Source of the DNA: a virus
Length of the DNA: 35,503 nt
Virus record (IMG/VR): IMGVR_UViG_3300025133_000340
Location: 1-35,503 of that record
Strand: one strand, 5' to 3'
Positions 18,459 through 26,677 of the stretch are shown here, piece after piece. The notes beneath the pieces are model-generated. The model had not been told where the DNA came from and searched no databases. It saw only the letters and a program-made list of their open reading frames with translations. The first letter of the stretch is position 1. Each line of letters opens with the position of its first letter. The position numbers and the translations under genes were made by a program.

Positions 18459-19007
18459 TTAACTATAGTTTTTCAAAATCCAATCGTACATTGCAATACC
18501 AGAACTGGTACCGACGTTTAAACTTCTGACTGATCCAAACTGTGTTATATTAACACAATAGTCACACTCTTTTAAGAGTAAAGGAGAAATTCCTTCACCC
18601 TCTTCACCGAATATCATCAGTGCATTATCTGGCCACTCAAATGTTTCCATCGAGACACAACAATCTAAATTGTTATCGAGCGCAACAAAAACATACTTTT
18701 CCTTTAACTTAAGCAACTCATCGAAATCATTGAGATAGTTTAAATCAACGTAATGGTGTGTACCAACAGTGCCGCGTCGATCAAAACGCTTGCGACCAAT
18801 ATAGAATACTTGCGAAGCATTGAAGGCATTGGCATTCCTGATCATTGTGCTAATGTTAAAATCGCCCTTCCAGTGCTCCATTAAAACTGCGAACGGATGT
18901 GCCTTGGCACGTAAATCGTTTTTGATTTCATTGACGCTCCACGACTTATACTCGTCGAGCACATTATACTTCCAAGCGCTCCAGCGTTCATTCTCGGACG
19001 TCTTCAA
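18459..19007 (-). CDS. SpoU-family RNA 2'-O-methyltransferase (TrmH-like)
   Basis: 182 residues from a TTG at 19007, chosen because AGGAG precedes it. SpoU motifs: motif 1 NISTMIRNANAFNASQVF, motif 2 ALMIFGEEGEGIS, motif 3 VRSLNVGTSSGIAMYDW. These form the trefoil-knot site for S-adenosylmethionine. Members methylate ribose 2'-OH in tRNA or rRNA; position 18 of tRNA is the TrmH target. The gene ends one base before tRNA-Thr, which suits a tRNA-modifying role. It overlaps its upstream gene by 20 nt. Confidence 0.9.
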   Translation of the reverse strand: MKTSENERWSAWKYNVLDEYKSWSVNEIKNDLRAKAHPFAVLMEHWKGDFNISTMIRNANAFNASQVFYIGRKRFDRRGTVGTHHYVDLNYLNDFDELLKLKEKYVFVALDNNLDCCVSMETFEWPDNALMIFGEEGEGISPLLLKECDYCVNITQFGSVRSLNVGTSSGIAMYDWILKNYS

Positions 19008-19290
19008 AAGTACTCCTGTGAAAATCCAATATGGCTGCAGCTGCAGCGTCACGCGTGCTATATGAATTTAAATTTGCAACAGGCCCGTTGCCAATCCTAA
19101 CCATCGGAATATAAGATACTATAAATCTTTCACTCACCTTTACTCTTAAAGATTTGTCCGCACGAATGGCGGGCCAATCAATGTTTTTATTTTCTTTCAA
19201 GAGGGTAAAAATCTCACCCAGAAAAAGTCCGTCATACCAAACATTTATTCTGTCAGTATGTGCTTGTTTCTTGTATGTAAATTTCACCAT
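18988..19290 (-). CDS. Hypothetical 100-residue protein
   Basis: MVKFTYKKQAHTDRINVWYD to FEDVRE. Mixed strands and helices (WYDGLFLGEI, RFIVSYIPMVRIG, then DAAAAAILDFH). The closing helix resembles the end of small viral proteins but no domain is certain. ATG at 19290, coupled to the methylase gene by overlap. Confidence 0.7.
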   Translation of the reverse strand: MVKFTYKKQAHTDRINVWYDGLFLGEIFTLLKENKNIDWPAIRADKSLRVKVSERFIVSYIPMVRIGNGPVANLNSYSTRDAAAAAILDFHRSTFEDVRE

Positions 19291-19293
19291 ACC

Positions 19294-19491
19294 TCATTTA
19301 AAATCTGGAGTGGGAACACAAGTTTCTGGATCAATAGTGACCTCGTTATTCTTGTGGGCCTCGATGAATTTTTGAGCTGCTCTTTTGTTGCGAAAATTTG
19401 TAAGGTAAATCATCTTTTCACCAGCTTCGAGAATTACCTCATAGCAGCCGCGCGCTGCGTGCCTAATTTGATAGGGCGCGATATCTTTCAT
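19294..19491 (-). CDS. Hypothetical 65-residue protein
   Basis: MKDIAPYQIRHAARGCYEVI to VPTPDFK. Contains YEVILEAGEKMIYLTNFRNKRAAQKFIEAH, an alpha/beta pattern reminiscent of phage-encoded small proteins; not assigned. ATG at 19491 overlaps the stop of 19488..19631. Confidence 0.7.
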   Translation of the reverse strand: MKDIAPYQIRHAARGCYEVILEAGEKMIYLTNFRNKRAAQKFIEAHKNNEVTIDPETCVPTPDFK

Positions 19492-19631
19492 ATATTAATT
19501 ATAATAACGCTGCGGTCATCGTCAAGCTTTTCTTTTTCTTGTTGCTCATTTTCCTTCATTTTTCGGACATGTTCCTCCCACTCGGGCGGAGGCAGAGGAA
19601 TTTGTACATACGGTCTTTCCCATTCACTCAT
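19488..19631 (-). CDS. Small charged protein
   Basis: 47 residues read directly: MSEWERPYVQIPLPPPEWEE, then HVRKMKENEQQEKEKLDDD and VIIINI. Proline-rich head and a charged helix. ATG at 19631 overlaps the previous gene. Short, but embedded in a chain of overlapping genes. Function unknown. Confidence 0.55.
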   Translation of the reverse strand: MSEWERPYVQIPLPPPEWEEHVRKMKENEQQEKEKLDDDRSVIIINI

Positions 19632-19773
19632 TTTGCAACTCCTTAATGATTTTTTTTAGCTCTTGATTTTTATCACGTAATTCGTGAATAAAATCGTTCA
19701 TTTCATGAACAGTTTGAATCAGAAAATCATATCTTTGTCTTAAGATCTCTAATTCCTGTTCATGTGTCTTCAT
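19624..19773 (-). CDS. Small coiled-coil protein
   Basis: 49 residues read directly: MKTHEQELEILRQRYDFLIQ then TVHEMNDFIHELRDKNQEL. Heptad pattern of Leu/Ile/Phe through its length predicts a coiled coil. ATG at 19773 overlaps the stop of 19770..19955 (ATGA). Function unknown. Confidence 0.6.
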   Translation of the reverse strand: MKTHEQELEILRQRYDFLIQTVHEMNDFIHELRDKNQELKKIIKELQNE

Positions 19774-19955
19774 CGGCCCTGGCCGCGATATGGCTTCTTT
19801 CGGCGGCGGGCCTTGCTAGGTGTGCTGCCGGCACGCTGGCCGCTGTGAAACGTTTCACCTCCCGAATGGGGGGTTCTAGAATAAGTCCCACTTCCCTGCG
19901 AAGTCTTCTTGGGTGCATAGCCAGTGCTATACACAATTCCTCTAATCTTTGCCAT
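19770..19955 (-). CDS. Very basic, Gly/Ser-rich protein
   Basis: 61 residues, MAKIRGIVYSTGYAPKKTSQ to PYRGQGR. Low complexity with many K/R/S/G and no acidic cluster; likely disordered and nucleic-acid binding. AGGAGG precedes the ATG at 19955. Follows the hsp20 terminator. Confidence 0.65.
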   Translation of the reverse strand: MAKIRGIVYSTGYAPKKTSQGSGTYSRTPHSGGETFHSGQRAGSTPSKARRRKKPYRGQGR

Positions 19956-20002
19956 TTTATCCTCCTTATAATAAATAGACTAATCGACGCGTCAAACGTC
20001 TT

Positions 20003-20030
20003 AAAAAAAAGGGCACCAGTTGGTGCCCTT
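20003..20030 (-). terminator. Intrinsic terminator after hsp20
   Basis: AAGGGCACCA/TGGTGCCCTT stem of 10 bp (20009..20018 with 20021..20030) followed by a run of Ts on the minus strand. Confidence 0.95.
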
Positions 20031-20054
20031 CAGAAACTTAAGATCTTAAAAAGA

Positions 20055-20489
20055 TTACTTAATATCAATACATAGCGGCTTTGCTTCGGGCCTGGTCGGT
20101 ACGACGAGCCTCAACAAACCATTCTCAAACTCAGCTGTTGCCGCATTAAGATCTAAGTTGTTGTCATAGTTAACATAGGTCTTTGTAAAACTTCGGCGAG
20201 CAATTCGCTTGGCGCTGGATGTCTCTGGCGGCACAGAATGATTGGCGCTAACCGTAATAGACTTCTTTTCGGGCTTGATCTCAATTGAAAGATCCTTCTT
20301 CGAAAATCCGGCCAAGGCAAACTCCATAACGGTATTTCCGTTATCTTCTCGATATATATCAGCCACTGGATATCCCTGTGTGGTCCTCTGCATCAATTGT
20401 GGAAAGTCCAGCATTGAATCAAAGATATCCTCAAAAACACTCCGACCCAGAAGGCTCGGACGGTAATTTGCAAGTGTTGTACTAGTCAT
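20055..20489 (-). CDS. Hsp20 small heat-shock protein
   Basis: 144 residues. N-terminal arm LLGRSVFEDIFDSMLDFPQL, then the alpha-crystallin domain (about 40-140): YPVADIYREDNGNTVMEFAL, AGFSKKDLSIEI, and the closing A-x-x-x-x-GLLRLVVP motif (ENGLLRLVVP). Holdase chaperone that forms oligomers and keeps denatured proteins soluble. Stands alone between its own sigma-70-type promoter and a terminator, with a ~60-nt structured leader. The gene order near groEL suggests joint use in particle assembly or stress. Confidence 0.95.
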   Translation of the reverse strand: MTSTTLANYRPSLLGRSVFEDIFDSMLDFPQLMQRTTQGYPVADIYREDNGNTVMEFALAGFSKKDLSIEIKPEKKSITVSANHSVPPETSSAKRIARRSFTKTYVNYDNNLDLNAATAEFENGLLRLVVPTRPEAKPLCIDIK

Positions 20490-20550
20490 AATATTTTCTC
20501 CTTTTAAAGCAAGTACTTAAGCGAGAATCCCTTGCGGCAAGACTCGCTAC
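20490..20550 (-). promoter_or_regulatory. hsp20 5' leader, possible thermosensor
   Basis: Contains GCGAG...CTCGC around an inner CTTG/CAAG hairpin, and near the AAGGAG site a GAGAA that can pair instead with TTCTC from the same 3' arm. Two mutually exclusive folds are possible, one masking the ribosome binding site. Function is inference. Confidence 0.35.
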
Positions 20551-20556
20551 ACCCAA

Positions 20557-20584
20557 ATAATAAACACCAAAAAACTCCAGTCAA
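20557..20584 (-). promoter_or_regulatory. hsp20 promoter, TTGACT-N16-TATTAT
   Basis: -35 TTGACT at 20579..20584, -10 TATTAT at 20557..20562; TSS about 7 nt downstream gives a ~60-nt leader. No GTTCY before the -10. Confidence 0.75.
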
Positions 20585-20602
20585 GGAGAAATATTATTTT
20601 TT

Positions 20603-20965
20603 TTAATGAATAGAGAGAGAATAATTTAGTTTTAATAATTCTACGGTGGCGAAAGCTTTAGATAAAATAGCATTTTCTGTCATAAACAAATCTTGCTCTG
20701 ACATCGCGACGATATTAATGTCTTTTTCCTTGTCGGGCATCGTGTTATAATTAAGATTACTTTTTAAAATTCGCCATATGTGATAATTCGAAGAGAATGA
20801 ATCACATAGCAAAGACATCACTCTCAGATCCAATATATCCTCTTCACTTTTATCTGCCAGAAGATCTGTAATTATTTCAATTTGTTCATCGGCATGCTGT
20901 ACTAACGCTAACGCATGTTCTTCATCCAAAGAATAGAGAATTGATTTTTTTTCATCGTCTGGCAT
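20603..20965 (-). CDS. Hypothetical acidic helical protein
   Basis: 120 residues, MPDDEKKSILYSLDEEHALA to NYSLSIH. Helical and acidic; no recognised domain. ATG at 20965 lies just downstream of the glutaredoxin gene. Function unknown. Confidence 0.7.
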   Translation of the reverse strand: MPDDEKKSILYSLDEEHALALVQHADEQIEIITDLLADKSEEDILDLRVMSLLCDSFSSNYHIWRILKSNLNYNTMPDKEKDINIVAMSEQDLFMTENAILSKAFATVELLKLNYSLSIH

Positions 20966-20969
20966 TCTT

Positions 20970-21221
20970 TTAACTCTTACCTTCTAGGCGCTGTAAAAGA
21001 TCAGTGTAACCTCCAACAAGCTTGTATGTGCCTTCTTCCATTTCTTCAAATACCATAGGAACCGTTGGCCAATTATAAACTTCTTTCATTTCACTTAAAG
21101 CCAAGGGTCTTTTATCAAAAGCAACAGCACTAAATGGTATATCCGCATCGCGTAAAAACGTGGTCGCTTTCACACAAAAGGGACATTTTCTCTTCACATA
21201 AAGGATAAATCTTTTATTCAT
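20970..21221 (-). CDS. Glutaredoxin
   Basis: 83 residues. Redox motif C13-P-F-C16 after a FILYVKRK strand, cis-proline in TVPMVF near 54-59, and GGYTDL near the end: the full thioredoxin-fold set of glutaredoxin. Cytosolic; phage glutaredoxins reduce ribonucleotide reductase, though no such enzyme is seen here. AGGAGG precedes the ATG at 21221. Confidence 0.95.
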   Translation of the reverse strand: MNKRFILYVKRKCPFCVKATTFLRDADIPFSAVAFDKRPLALSEMKEVYNWPTVPMVFEEMEEGTYKLVGGYTDLLQRLEGKS

Positions 21222-21222
21222 A

Positions 21223-21513
21223 TCAACCTCCTAATTTTTCCAATATTGATTCTAAGTCACCCACTATATTTATGGTGTGAGACGCATTGCTTGCTCCCGA
21301 CAACATAAAAATTTTTACAAATTCAACTCTTTTATCCAGGTTCGCGGGCCACATATCAAAATTCATAAGTTTTTGTCTCAAGTTACGATTAGGCTTCACA
21401 ACCACTACGAATTCACGATTGATCAAGACCTCGTGCATGGTAAACCTTTCGTTTTCCTTGGGTAATTTTTGTCTATCTTCCCTTATTTCAACCAACGGTA
21501 CCAAATTAGACAT
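21223..21513 (-). CDS. Hypothetical 96-residue protein
   Basis: MSNLVPLVEIREDRQKLPKE to SILEKLGG. Alternating strands and helices, no signal or span. ATG at 21513 overlaps the upstream gene by 8 nt. Not recognised. Confidence 0.7.
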   Translation of the reverse strand: MSNLVPLVEIREDRQKLPKENERFTMHEVLINREFVVVVKPNRNLRQKLMNFDMWPANLDKRVEFVKIFMLSGASNASHTINIVGDLESILEKLGG

Positions 21514-21709
21514 TATACACCTTTCTTTTTTCTACATACCATACGTCACCTTGAAAATATACTCCAAGCTTGTTTTCCTGTTCCTCGCGCACTAACAAAT
21601 ATTCTGGCTTTTTTAAACAAAGGACTTTCTTGGGCTGTCCATCTGAATATTTTGTTAAATTTGTGTCCGAAGGTATATATACTAATTCGCCCACCGTGCT
21701 ACTTCTCAT
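21506..21709 (-). CDS. VGELV-type small protein, possible distant array relative
   Basis: 67 residues, MRSSTVGELVYIPSDTNLTK to KRKVYNV. The VGELVYIPSD start, LLVREE and VWYVEK segments mirror the layout of the GDLV proteins (motif, strand, W strand). Overlaps the upstream gene by 11 nt. The relation is tentative; function unknown. Confidence 0.65.
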   Translation of the reverse strand: MRSSTVGELVYIPSDTNLTKYSDGQPKKVLCLKKPEYLLVREEQENKLGVYFQGDVWYVEKRKVYNV

Positions 21710-22235
21710 TTAAAATCTTATCCATGTTATCTTTATAATTCTGTAGGGAATCTAAATCTATATCTGGAAAGTCGGGAACAGGCTCCTTGGTTTGAAAATT
21801 ATTATCCTTCACGAGCTTATTGTAAAGATCTTTGATATCTCCCAAGGAATCAGGTAAGTCTGATAAAATTCCTTGACTATATTTTTGACGAAGATCCGAG
21901 GCCTCTTTTGAAGAATTGGGAGTTTCCATGGCGGCCGGCTCAAAAGAGGCCGAGTCGGCTGAAGGCTCCTCTTCATTTACTTCTCCTCCTTGTTGCTGCA
22001 GCGTATCTTGATACCCCTGCATTAAGCCAGCACACTCTGCCAAGATCGAATCGATAGTAAACATCTTTTTCCTTAGAAAATCAATATCCTTGATAAAATC
22101 GTCTATTTTCGTGACGTCGAGGGCCCGGGCCAACTGTGACAATATTTTAAGCTGCTCGACTGTTTTACCATATGTGGTGTTAACACGCAATGGCACTTCT
22201 TCAATATCAACTACTTGTTGTATTGTTACTTTCAT
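21699..22235 (-). CDS. Hypothetical protein next to groEL
   Basis: 178 residues, MKVTIQQVVDIEEVPLRVNT. Helical first 85 residues, a low-complexity Glu/Ser/Ala linker (90-120) and an acidic C-terminus. It begins directly after the groEL stop. Size, position and low complexity would fit a phage-encoded co-factor, but it has no GroES mobile-loop signature. Not recognised. Confidence 0.75.
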   Translation of the reverse strand: MKVTIQQVVDIEEVPLRVNTTYGKTVEQLKILSQLARALDVTKIDDFIKDIDFLRKKMFTIDSILAECAGLMQGYQDTLQQQGGEVNEEEPSADSASFEPAAMETPNSSKEASDLRQKYSQGILSDLPDSLGDIKDLYNKLVKDNNFQTKEPVPDFPDIDLDSLQNYKDNMDKILNEK

Positions 22236-23819
22236 TTAATTCTCCACTATTCCATAGTTTGTTGTTATTAATGTTGATGCGACTGAAACGGCATTTATCA
22301 AGGCGACGCGCGTAACTTTTGCAGGATCAATAATTCCGGCCTCAATCATATCAACAATTTTTTCTTCTTTAAAATCATAGCCCGCATTTTGTGTTTCATT
22401 TTCCACCATGTTAACTATGATATCAACAGATTCTCCAGCATTTTTTGCCATCTGCCGGATGGGCTCGTAAGCCGCTTTTTTCAAAATTTCAGTACCCAAG
22501 CGTTGATCTTCGTTTTCTGTATCGACTTGTAGATCTTGTGTTGCTCGAATCAAAGCAACGCCGCCGCCAGGAAGAATTCCTTCTTCTTGCGCTGACTTAA
22601 TCGCTTCTAGGGCGTCTTCAATTCTGTGTTTCTTTTCGATCATTTCAACTTCTGTGGGCGCGCCAACCCTGACAATGGCAACACCGCTAGCTAGTCTAGT
22701 TATCCTTTCTTGTATTCTCTCACAGTCTTGAAAATTATCATTATTTTTGATTTGGCCTTTGAGATCCTCAATCAAATTATCAACTTTTTCCCAGTTTGCG
22801 CTTCCGCCCACAAAAGTTGTGCTGTATTTAAAAATCTCGGCTTTTTTGCAGCTGCCAAAATCTACTAATTTAACTTCTGTTAACTTTTTACCAGACTCGC
22901 GGCTGACAAATGTACCGCCCAAAGAAAAAGCCATATCACTAAGAATTTCACGACGTTCTGTTCCATAGCGAGGCGCTTTGGCAGCTGCCACCTTCATCGT
23001 GCCTCGAACGGTATTCATGATGAGTGCTGCGAGTGCTTGGCCTTCGACTTCTTCAGCAACAATTATAAGAGGCTTTCCCTCTCTTGCAATTAACTCAAGT
23101 ATTGGAAGGATGTCTTGTACATTATCAATCTTGTAATCTGTCACCAAAACATAAGGATCATCGTATTCAACAACACCCCTTCTTTGATCTGTAATAAACG
23201 CATTTGCGAAGAAGCCGGAATCAAAATGAAAACCTTCGACCAAGTCAAGTGTAGTCTCAAATGACTTGCCGTCCTCTACACTAATCGACCCATCATGGCC
23301 GGCTTGCTCAACTGCCATCGAAATAAGCTTACCAATGGACTGATCATTGTTCGCAGAAATAGTTGCGATATGTTCTATATCTTCTTGTGATTCAATGGGG
23401 CGAGAGATGTCTTTCAAGTTGTCGACAATCACTTCTAGAGCACGATCCATGCCGCGCTTGAGTTCAACCGGGCTTGCACCGGCCGAAATGTATTTCTGAG
23501 CCGCATTAAGAATCGCCCTCGCCAAAATCGTCGATGTTGTTGTGCCGTCGCCGGCAAAATTTGCAGTTTGTGACGCAGCTTGTTTAAGTAGTTGCGCACC
23601 TGCATTTTCAAAAAGATTATCAAGATCAACAAATTTAGCAACTGTTACGCCATCTTTCGTAATAATTGGATTTGTTCCCTTCTTGTGTAAGAGAACGTTT
23701 CGTCCTCTTGGTCCAAGTGTCGAGCCAACGACATCTGCTAATTTATTTACCCCATCTAATATTTGGGTCTGTAGTTTCTTCCCGCTCTGATATTGCTTTG
23801 ATGTCGCTTCTTGTGTCAT
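22236..23819 (-). CDS. groEL: GroEL-type chaperonin
   Basis: 527 residues, close to the usual ~545. ATP site: TLGPRGRN at 34-41, TKDGVTVAK with D56, GDGTTT with D91, GGGVALI, and IIDPAKVTR (equivalent of Asp398). The equatorial, intermediate and apical segments run in normal order. It folds proteins in an ATP-driven double-ring cage. Lacks the Gly-Gly-Met repeat tail (ends NYGIVEN), as do some phage chaperonins. No GroES gene is visible in the window. GAGG sits before the ATG at 23819; part of one polycistronic unit with the 24009..25799 gene. Confidence 0.97.
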   Translation of the reverse strand: MTQEATSKQYQSGKKLQTQILDGVNKLADVVGSTLGPRGRNVLLHKKGTNPIITKDGVTVAKFVDLDNLFENAGAQLLKQAASQTANFAGDGTTTSTILARAILNAAQKYISAGASPVELKRGMDRALEVIVDNLKDISRPIESQEDIEHIATISANNDQSIGKLISMAVEQAGHDGSISVEDGKSFETTLDLVEGFHFDSGFFANAFITDQRRGVVEYDDPYVLVTDYKIDNVQDILPILELIAREGKPLIIVAEEVEGQALAALIMNTVRGTMKVAAAKAPRYGTERREILSDMAFSLGGTFVSRESGKKLTEVKLVDFGSCKKAEIFKYSTTFVGGSANWEKVDNLIEDLKGQIKNNDNFQDCERIQERITRLASGVAIVRVGAPTEVEMIEKKHRIEDALEAIKSAQEEGILPGGGVALIRATQDLQVDTENEDQRLGTEILKKAAYEPIRQMAKNAGESVDIIVNMVENETQNAGYDFKEEKIVDMIEAGIIDPAKVTRVALINAVSVASTLITTNYGIVEN

Positions 23820-24000
23820 TTACACCTCGTTCTAATTCTATGACTTTTGTTTGGAGTACTGCTGCTTCGAGCTTTAGCTCATTATAAACAGCATCCGCGT
23901 GACGATGCATTTCGTTTATTTTACCTTGTAGGTATATACCTATGATAGCCCCTATTAATATAAGACTAATCAGCACAATTGTCAAGGATAAAATTTGCAT
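23743..24000 (-). CDS. Membrane-anchored coiled-coil protein
   Basis: 85 residues. N-terminal span MQILSLTIVLISLILIGAII followed by a charged helix (about 27-65) with coiled-coil character. It overlaps the groEL start by 77 nt in another frame, long for this genome. ATG at 24000 has only a weak ribosome site. Spanin- or anchor-like roles are possible but unproven. Confidence 0.55.
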   Translation of the reverse strand: MQILSLTIVLISLILIGAIIGIYLQGKINEMHRHADAVYNELKLEAAVLQTKVIELERGVNDTRSDIKAISEREETTDPNIRWGK

Positions 24001-24008
24001 TTTTTAAA

Positions 24009-25799
24009 TTATTCTCGTCTAATACCCCTAGACATGGGATTCGCGACTGCCGGGCCAGCTGCACGTCGGCGGCGCCTGGAGTCGGCACCTGCACCACCAG
24101 TAGAAGCTGCGGGGCCTGATGATCTGGGCTTGACCCCTGAAATTTCTGATGTTTTTTCTTCAATACTGCCTGCATTTTCAAGGGCGTTGGTGGCTAAGCT
24201 ATCATCAGACAGCCCACCGGCAAAATAAGAACCTATATTTTGTGTTAAACTTTTCAAATTCTTGAAAATTTCAAAAACTGATTCATTAATCACTTTGCGC
24301 GCCTCTTCAACCATATCTCTGACTTTGTCCGCTCCGATTTCAATAGACCCAATTAAAACCTTATTCTGATTTCCTGGGAATAATTCGCCAGGTGTGGGGC
24401 TGGCCATGTCTACGATATTTTCTACCATTCTCTGCGTCATGTTAAAATGACCGGTGTTAACATACCCATATGAAACTAATAAACATTTCTTTTTTAAATC
24501 TGGGCTGGCCTCATCATAAAATGCCCTTGATGCCTCCCAGCGCGCGGGCTCGCTGTCCCCCCAAAAATAAATCTCATTTAATTCTTGTTGTCTTGCTTCT
24601 TCCCGCTCGTCTTTGGCAAACTTTTTTCTTAAAATTTCGTTTGCCTGAAGTGTTCCACGATATAATGCCGATGCTTTAACAATGTTTTGATTAACGTCCG
24701 TATTGATCAAGAATTGTTTGACTAGTCTAATCAGCGGTGCAGTATAGAACTTCCCTTTATTTTTGCCCGTAGCCTCTCTGGCTACCAAATCTTCACTTTT
24801 TGCATAGTTGAGGCGATCCAGAAAAGTTTCAAGGTTGAACTTCTCGGGATCAACTTCGGATTCGATTACCTCTCTATTCTCTTCATACATTTGTGTGAAA
24901 ATTTCAATAAAACTACTCTCTAGCTGCTCTGGGGATGGATCACCAAGTTTCTTTTCCGGAAGACCCTCCACCTGTTGCCCTTTTGAATCCAAAAATGGCT
25001 TTGGCAACAAAATATTGTTCTTGGATCTCTTGCTTGAGCGTGAAATAATATTAAAAATATTGTCCAAATTAAAATTAAATCTATAAAAATCTAAAGTACC
25101 ATTTTGATCAAAATCTTCTCCGGAAAGTTTTTTTGTAACCGAAATGTATTGCATCTGTTCTGTCCCAACAATATCATTAACCAGATCTGTAAACGAGCCA
25201 CCAACTTCAAGTTGCCCTTCTTTGTAAAGTTTGAGCGATATCGGAGTTCCGTCGGCAGCTGTCAAGTCAGCGATTGTATCACTATTTGTTGGCACCTGTT
25301 TGCCGCCCAAAAGAACTGCGAGGAAGGATTCAAACGAAAATCCGGCAGATGCGGCGTTAAAGTGTGTAATGATCATAGTCAATGTTTTAAAAAAGGTTAA
25401 AATAGAAATTGTTTGTGCAATTGTTTCCGCTTTTGTTTTGCCTCCGGTCGTGGCGCCGATGGCCTGGGCCGGATTAGAATAAAAATCTGACAGAGATTTT
25501 AATTTTGCTTGAAGATCGTCGCCCTTGATGTTTCCTAAATACTGTTGCAGCTGGGCTCTTTGCTCAGTGGGAACTTCCTCTCCCTCAACTGTTCTCGTTG
25601 TTGACCAACCGATCTCAGAAACTGGTACGGAGGGTATTAATGATAAAGAGCCCATGTCTTCTTGAAGCAGGAATTCGGATTCAAACTCTTTCATTCTTGC
25701 TTCCAGCTCCATTAATAAATCAAATGGTTCGGTCTTTTTATTTTCTTTAATTATTTTCAGCGCGCTGTCAATAGACGCTTCATCCATTTTAAATTCCAT
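24009..25799 (-). CDS. Large unknown protein, possible PD-(D/E)XK-like core
   Basis: 596 residues, MEFKMDEASIDSALKIIKEN to a Gly/Ser/Arg-rich C-terminus with an RRRRR run. Residues about 150-210 contain FESFLAVLLGGKQV, then IADLTAADGTPISLKLYKEG and VGGSFTDLVNDIV: an E...D...(S)xK order that resembles the restriction-endonuclease core, with Ser in place of the usual acid before x-K. The rest is helical and unassigned. Next to lysis and head genes, so structural or packaging roles are also open. ATG at 25799; a second ATG four codons in is possible. Confidence 0.7.
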   Translation of the reverse strand: MEFKMDEASIDSALKIIKENKKTEPFDLLMELEARMKEFESEFLLQEDMGSLSLIPSVPVSEIGWSTTRTVEGEEVPTEQRAQLQQYLGNIKGDDLQAKLKSLSDFYSNPAQAIGATTGGKTKAETIAQTISILTFFKTLTMIITHFNAASAGFSFESFLAVLLGGKQVPTNSDTIADLTAADGTPISLKLYKEGQLEVGGSFTDLVNDIVGTEQMQYISVTKKLSGEDFDQNGTLDFYRFNFNLDNIFNIISRSSKRSKNNILLPKPFLDSKGQQVEGLPEKKLGDPSPEQLESSFIEIFTQMYEENREVIESEVDPEKFNLETFLDRLNYAKSEDLVAREATGKNKGKFYTAPLIRLVKQFLINTDVNQNIVKASALYRGTLQANEILRKKFAKDEREEARQQELNEIYFWGDSEPARWEASRAFYDEASPDLKKKCLLVSYGYVNTGHFNMTQRMVENIVDMASPTPGELFPGNQNKVLIGSIEIGADKVRDMVEEARKVINESVFEIFKNLKSLTQNIGSYFAGGLSDDSLATNALENAGSIEEKTSEISGVKPRSSGPAASTGGAGADSRRRRRAAGPAVANPMSRGIRRE

Positions 25800-25807
25800 A
25801 ACTATAA

Positions 25808-26677
25808 TTAGGCCTCCATCTCTTTAATATTATCAACAATCTCATCAAGTTTTAAGCCCGCAGTGTCAATTTTATTTTTAGTTAAATTATAGTGGTTGAT
25901 AACACCTTTGAATTTATTTTTAACTGCTGGCTGATAAACCGTGGTGCACAAGAATCCATTTTCATCTTTTGGATAATCATAAGGAATATCATATGTTTTG
26001 CAGAGAAAACGTATCAATGCAGAATAAGCCTGAATCTGTATCGGATAAAAACCCAAGTGATTTGGTAATCTTCTGCCATGTACAACACTATCATTTAGTA
26101 TAGGTCTCAATCCTAAGCCTTTTTTTGTGTAGGCTTTCATATATTTAGTATAATAAGCATTAGATATATCAACTCCAATCGAATAATTGTTGGCTCCCCT
26201 GGCATGCCACGCAACGTTGTTCGGGTCAACTAACTGAACAATTGTCCCATCATTATCAATCACAAAATGTGTAGAAATATTTCTCTTTTCTAAAACTCTT
26301 TTACAAGATTCAGCAGAAGTACAAACATCCCAATGAGTTACAATAACACGAGGCTTTCTACATTTTCTAGATGTCCTATAGCATTTTGAAGGAAGCAGGT
26401 CGCGCTTCACCTTGTGCCACGCAATTGGCTTAAGCTTGCCATTGATTACAATATCATTGGGGCCCTCAAGAGAATCTTGTTGCATCTCAAATTTGAGTTG
26501 CAACCTTCGATATGTGTTGGTGCCAATAAGCCCATCAGGCTTTAAATCATGATTAATTTGAAACTGTATTATAGAATCAATTAAATTGCTATCAAAGCCA
26601 TCTTCACCCAGCCAGGAGGGAAACCACCCTAGTTCCTTAGAAGATTTCTTATTGTATCTAATCTTTCTCCACATCAT
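25808..26677 (-). CDS. Endolysin: peptidoglycan-binding domain + N-acetylmuramoyl-L-alanine amidase
   Basis: 289 residues. Residues 16-60 form a peptidoglycan-binding domain (LIDSIIQFQINHDLKPDGLI with the D-G-x-x-G-x-x-T turn); 105-275 form an Amidase_2 domain: VIVTHWD (H115), STHFVIDNDGTIVQLVD, AWHARGANNYSIGVDI, and GVINHYN (H262) with KIDTAG (D271). H115, H262 and D271 match the zinc ligands of AmpD-type enzymes. Cuts the bond between MurNAc and the stem peptide. No signal peptide, so export would need a holin. Overlaps the ClpP-like gene by 4 nt. Confidence 0.92.
   Translation of the reverse strand: MMWRKIRYNKKSSKELGWFPSWLGEDGFDSNLIDSIIQFQINHDLKPDGLIGTNTYRRLQLKFEMQQDSLEGPNDIVINGKLKPIAWHKVKRDLLPSKCYRTSRKCRKPRVIVTHWDVCTSAESCKRVLEKRNISTHFVIDNDGTIVQLVDPNNVAWHARGANNYSIGVDISNAYYTKYMKAYTKKGLGLRPILNDSVVHGRRLPNHLGFYPIQIQAYSALIRFLCKTYDIPYDYPKDENGFLCTTVYQPAVKNKFKGVINHYNLTKNKIDTAGLKLDEIVDNIKEMEA

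Noticed and set aside
23542-23790. Plus-strand frames antisense to groEL.
   Set aside because: groEL is certain from its motifs; these frames are by-products of its codon pattern.
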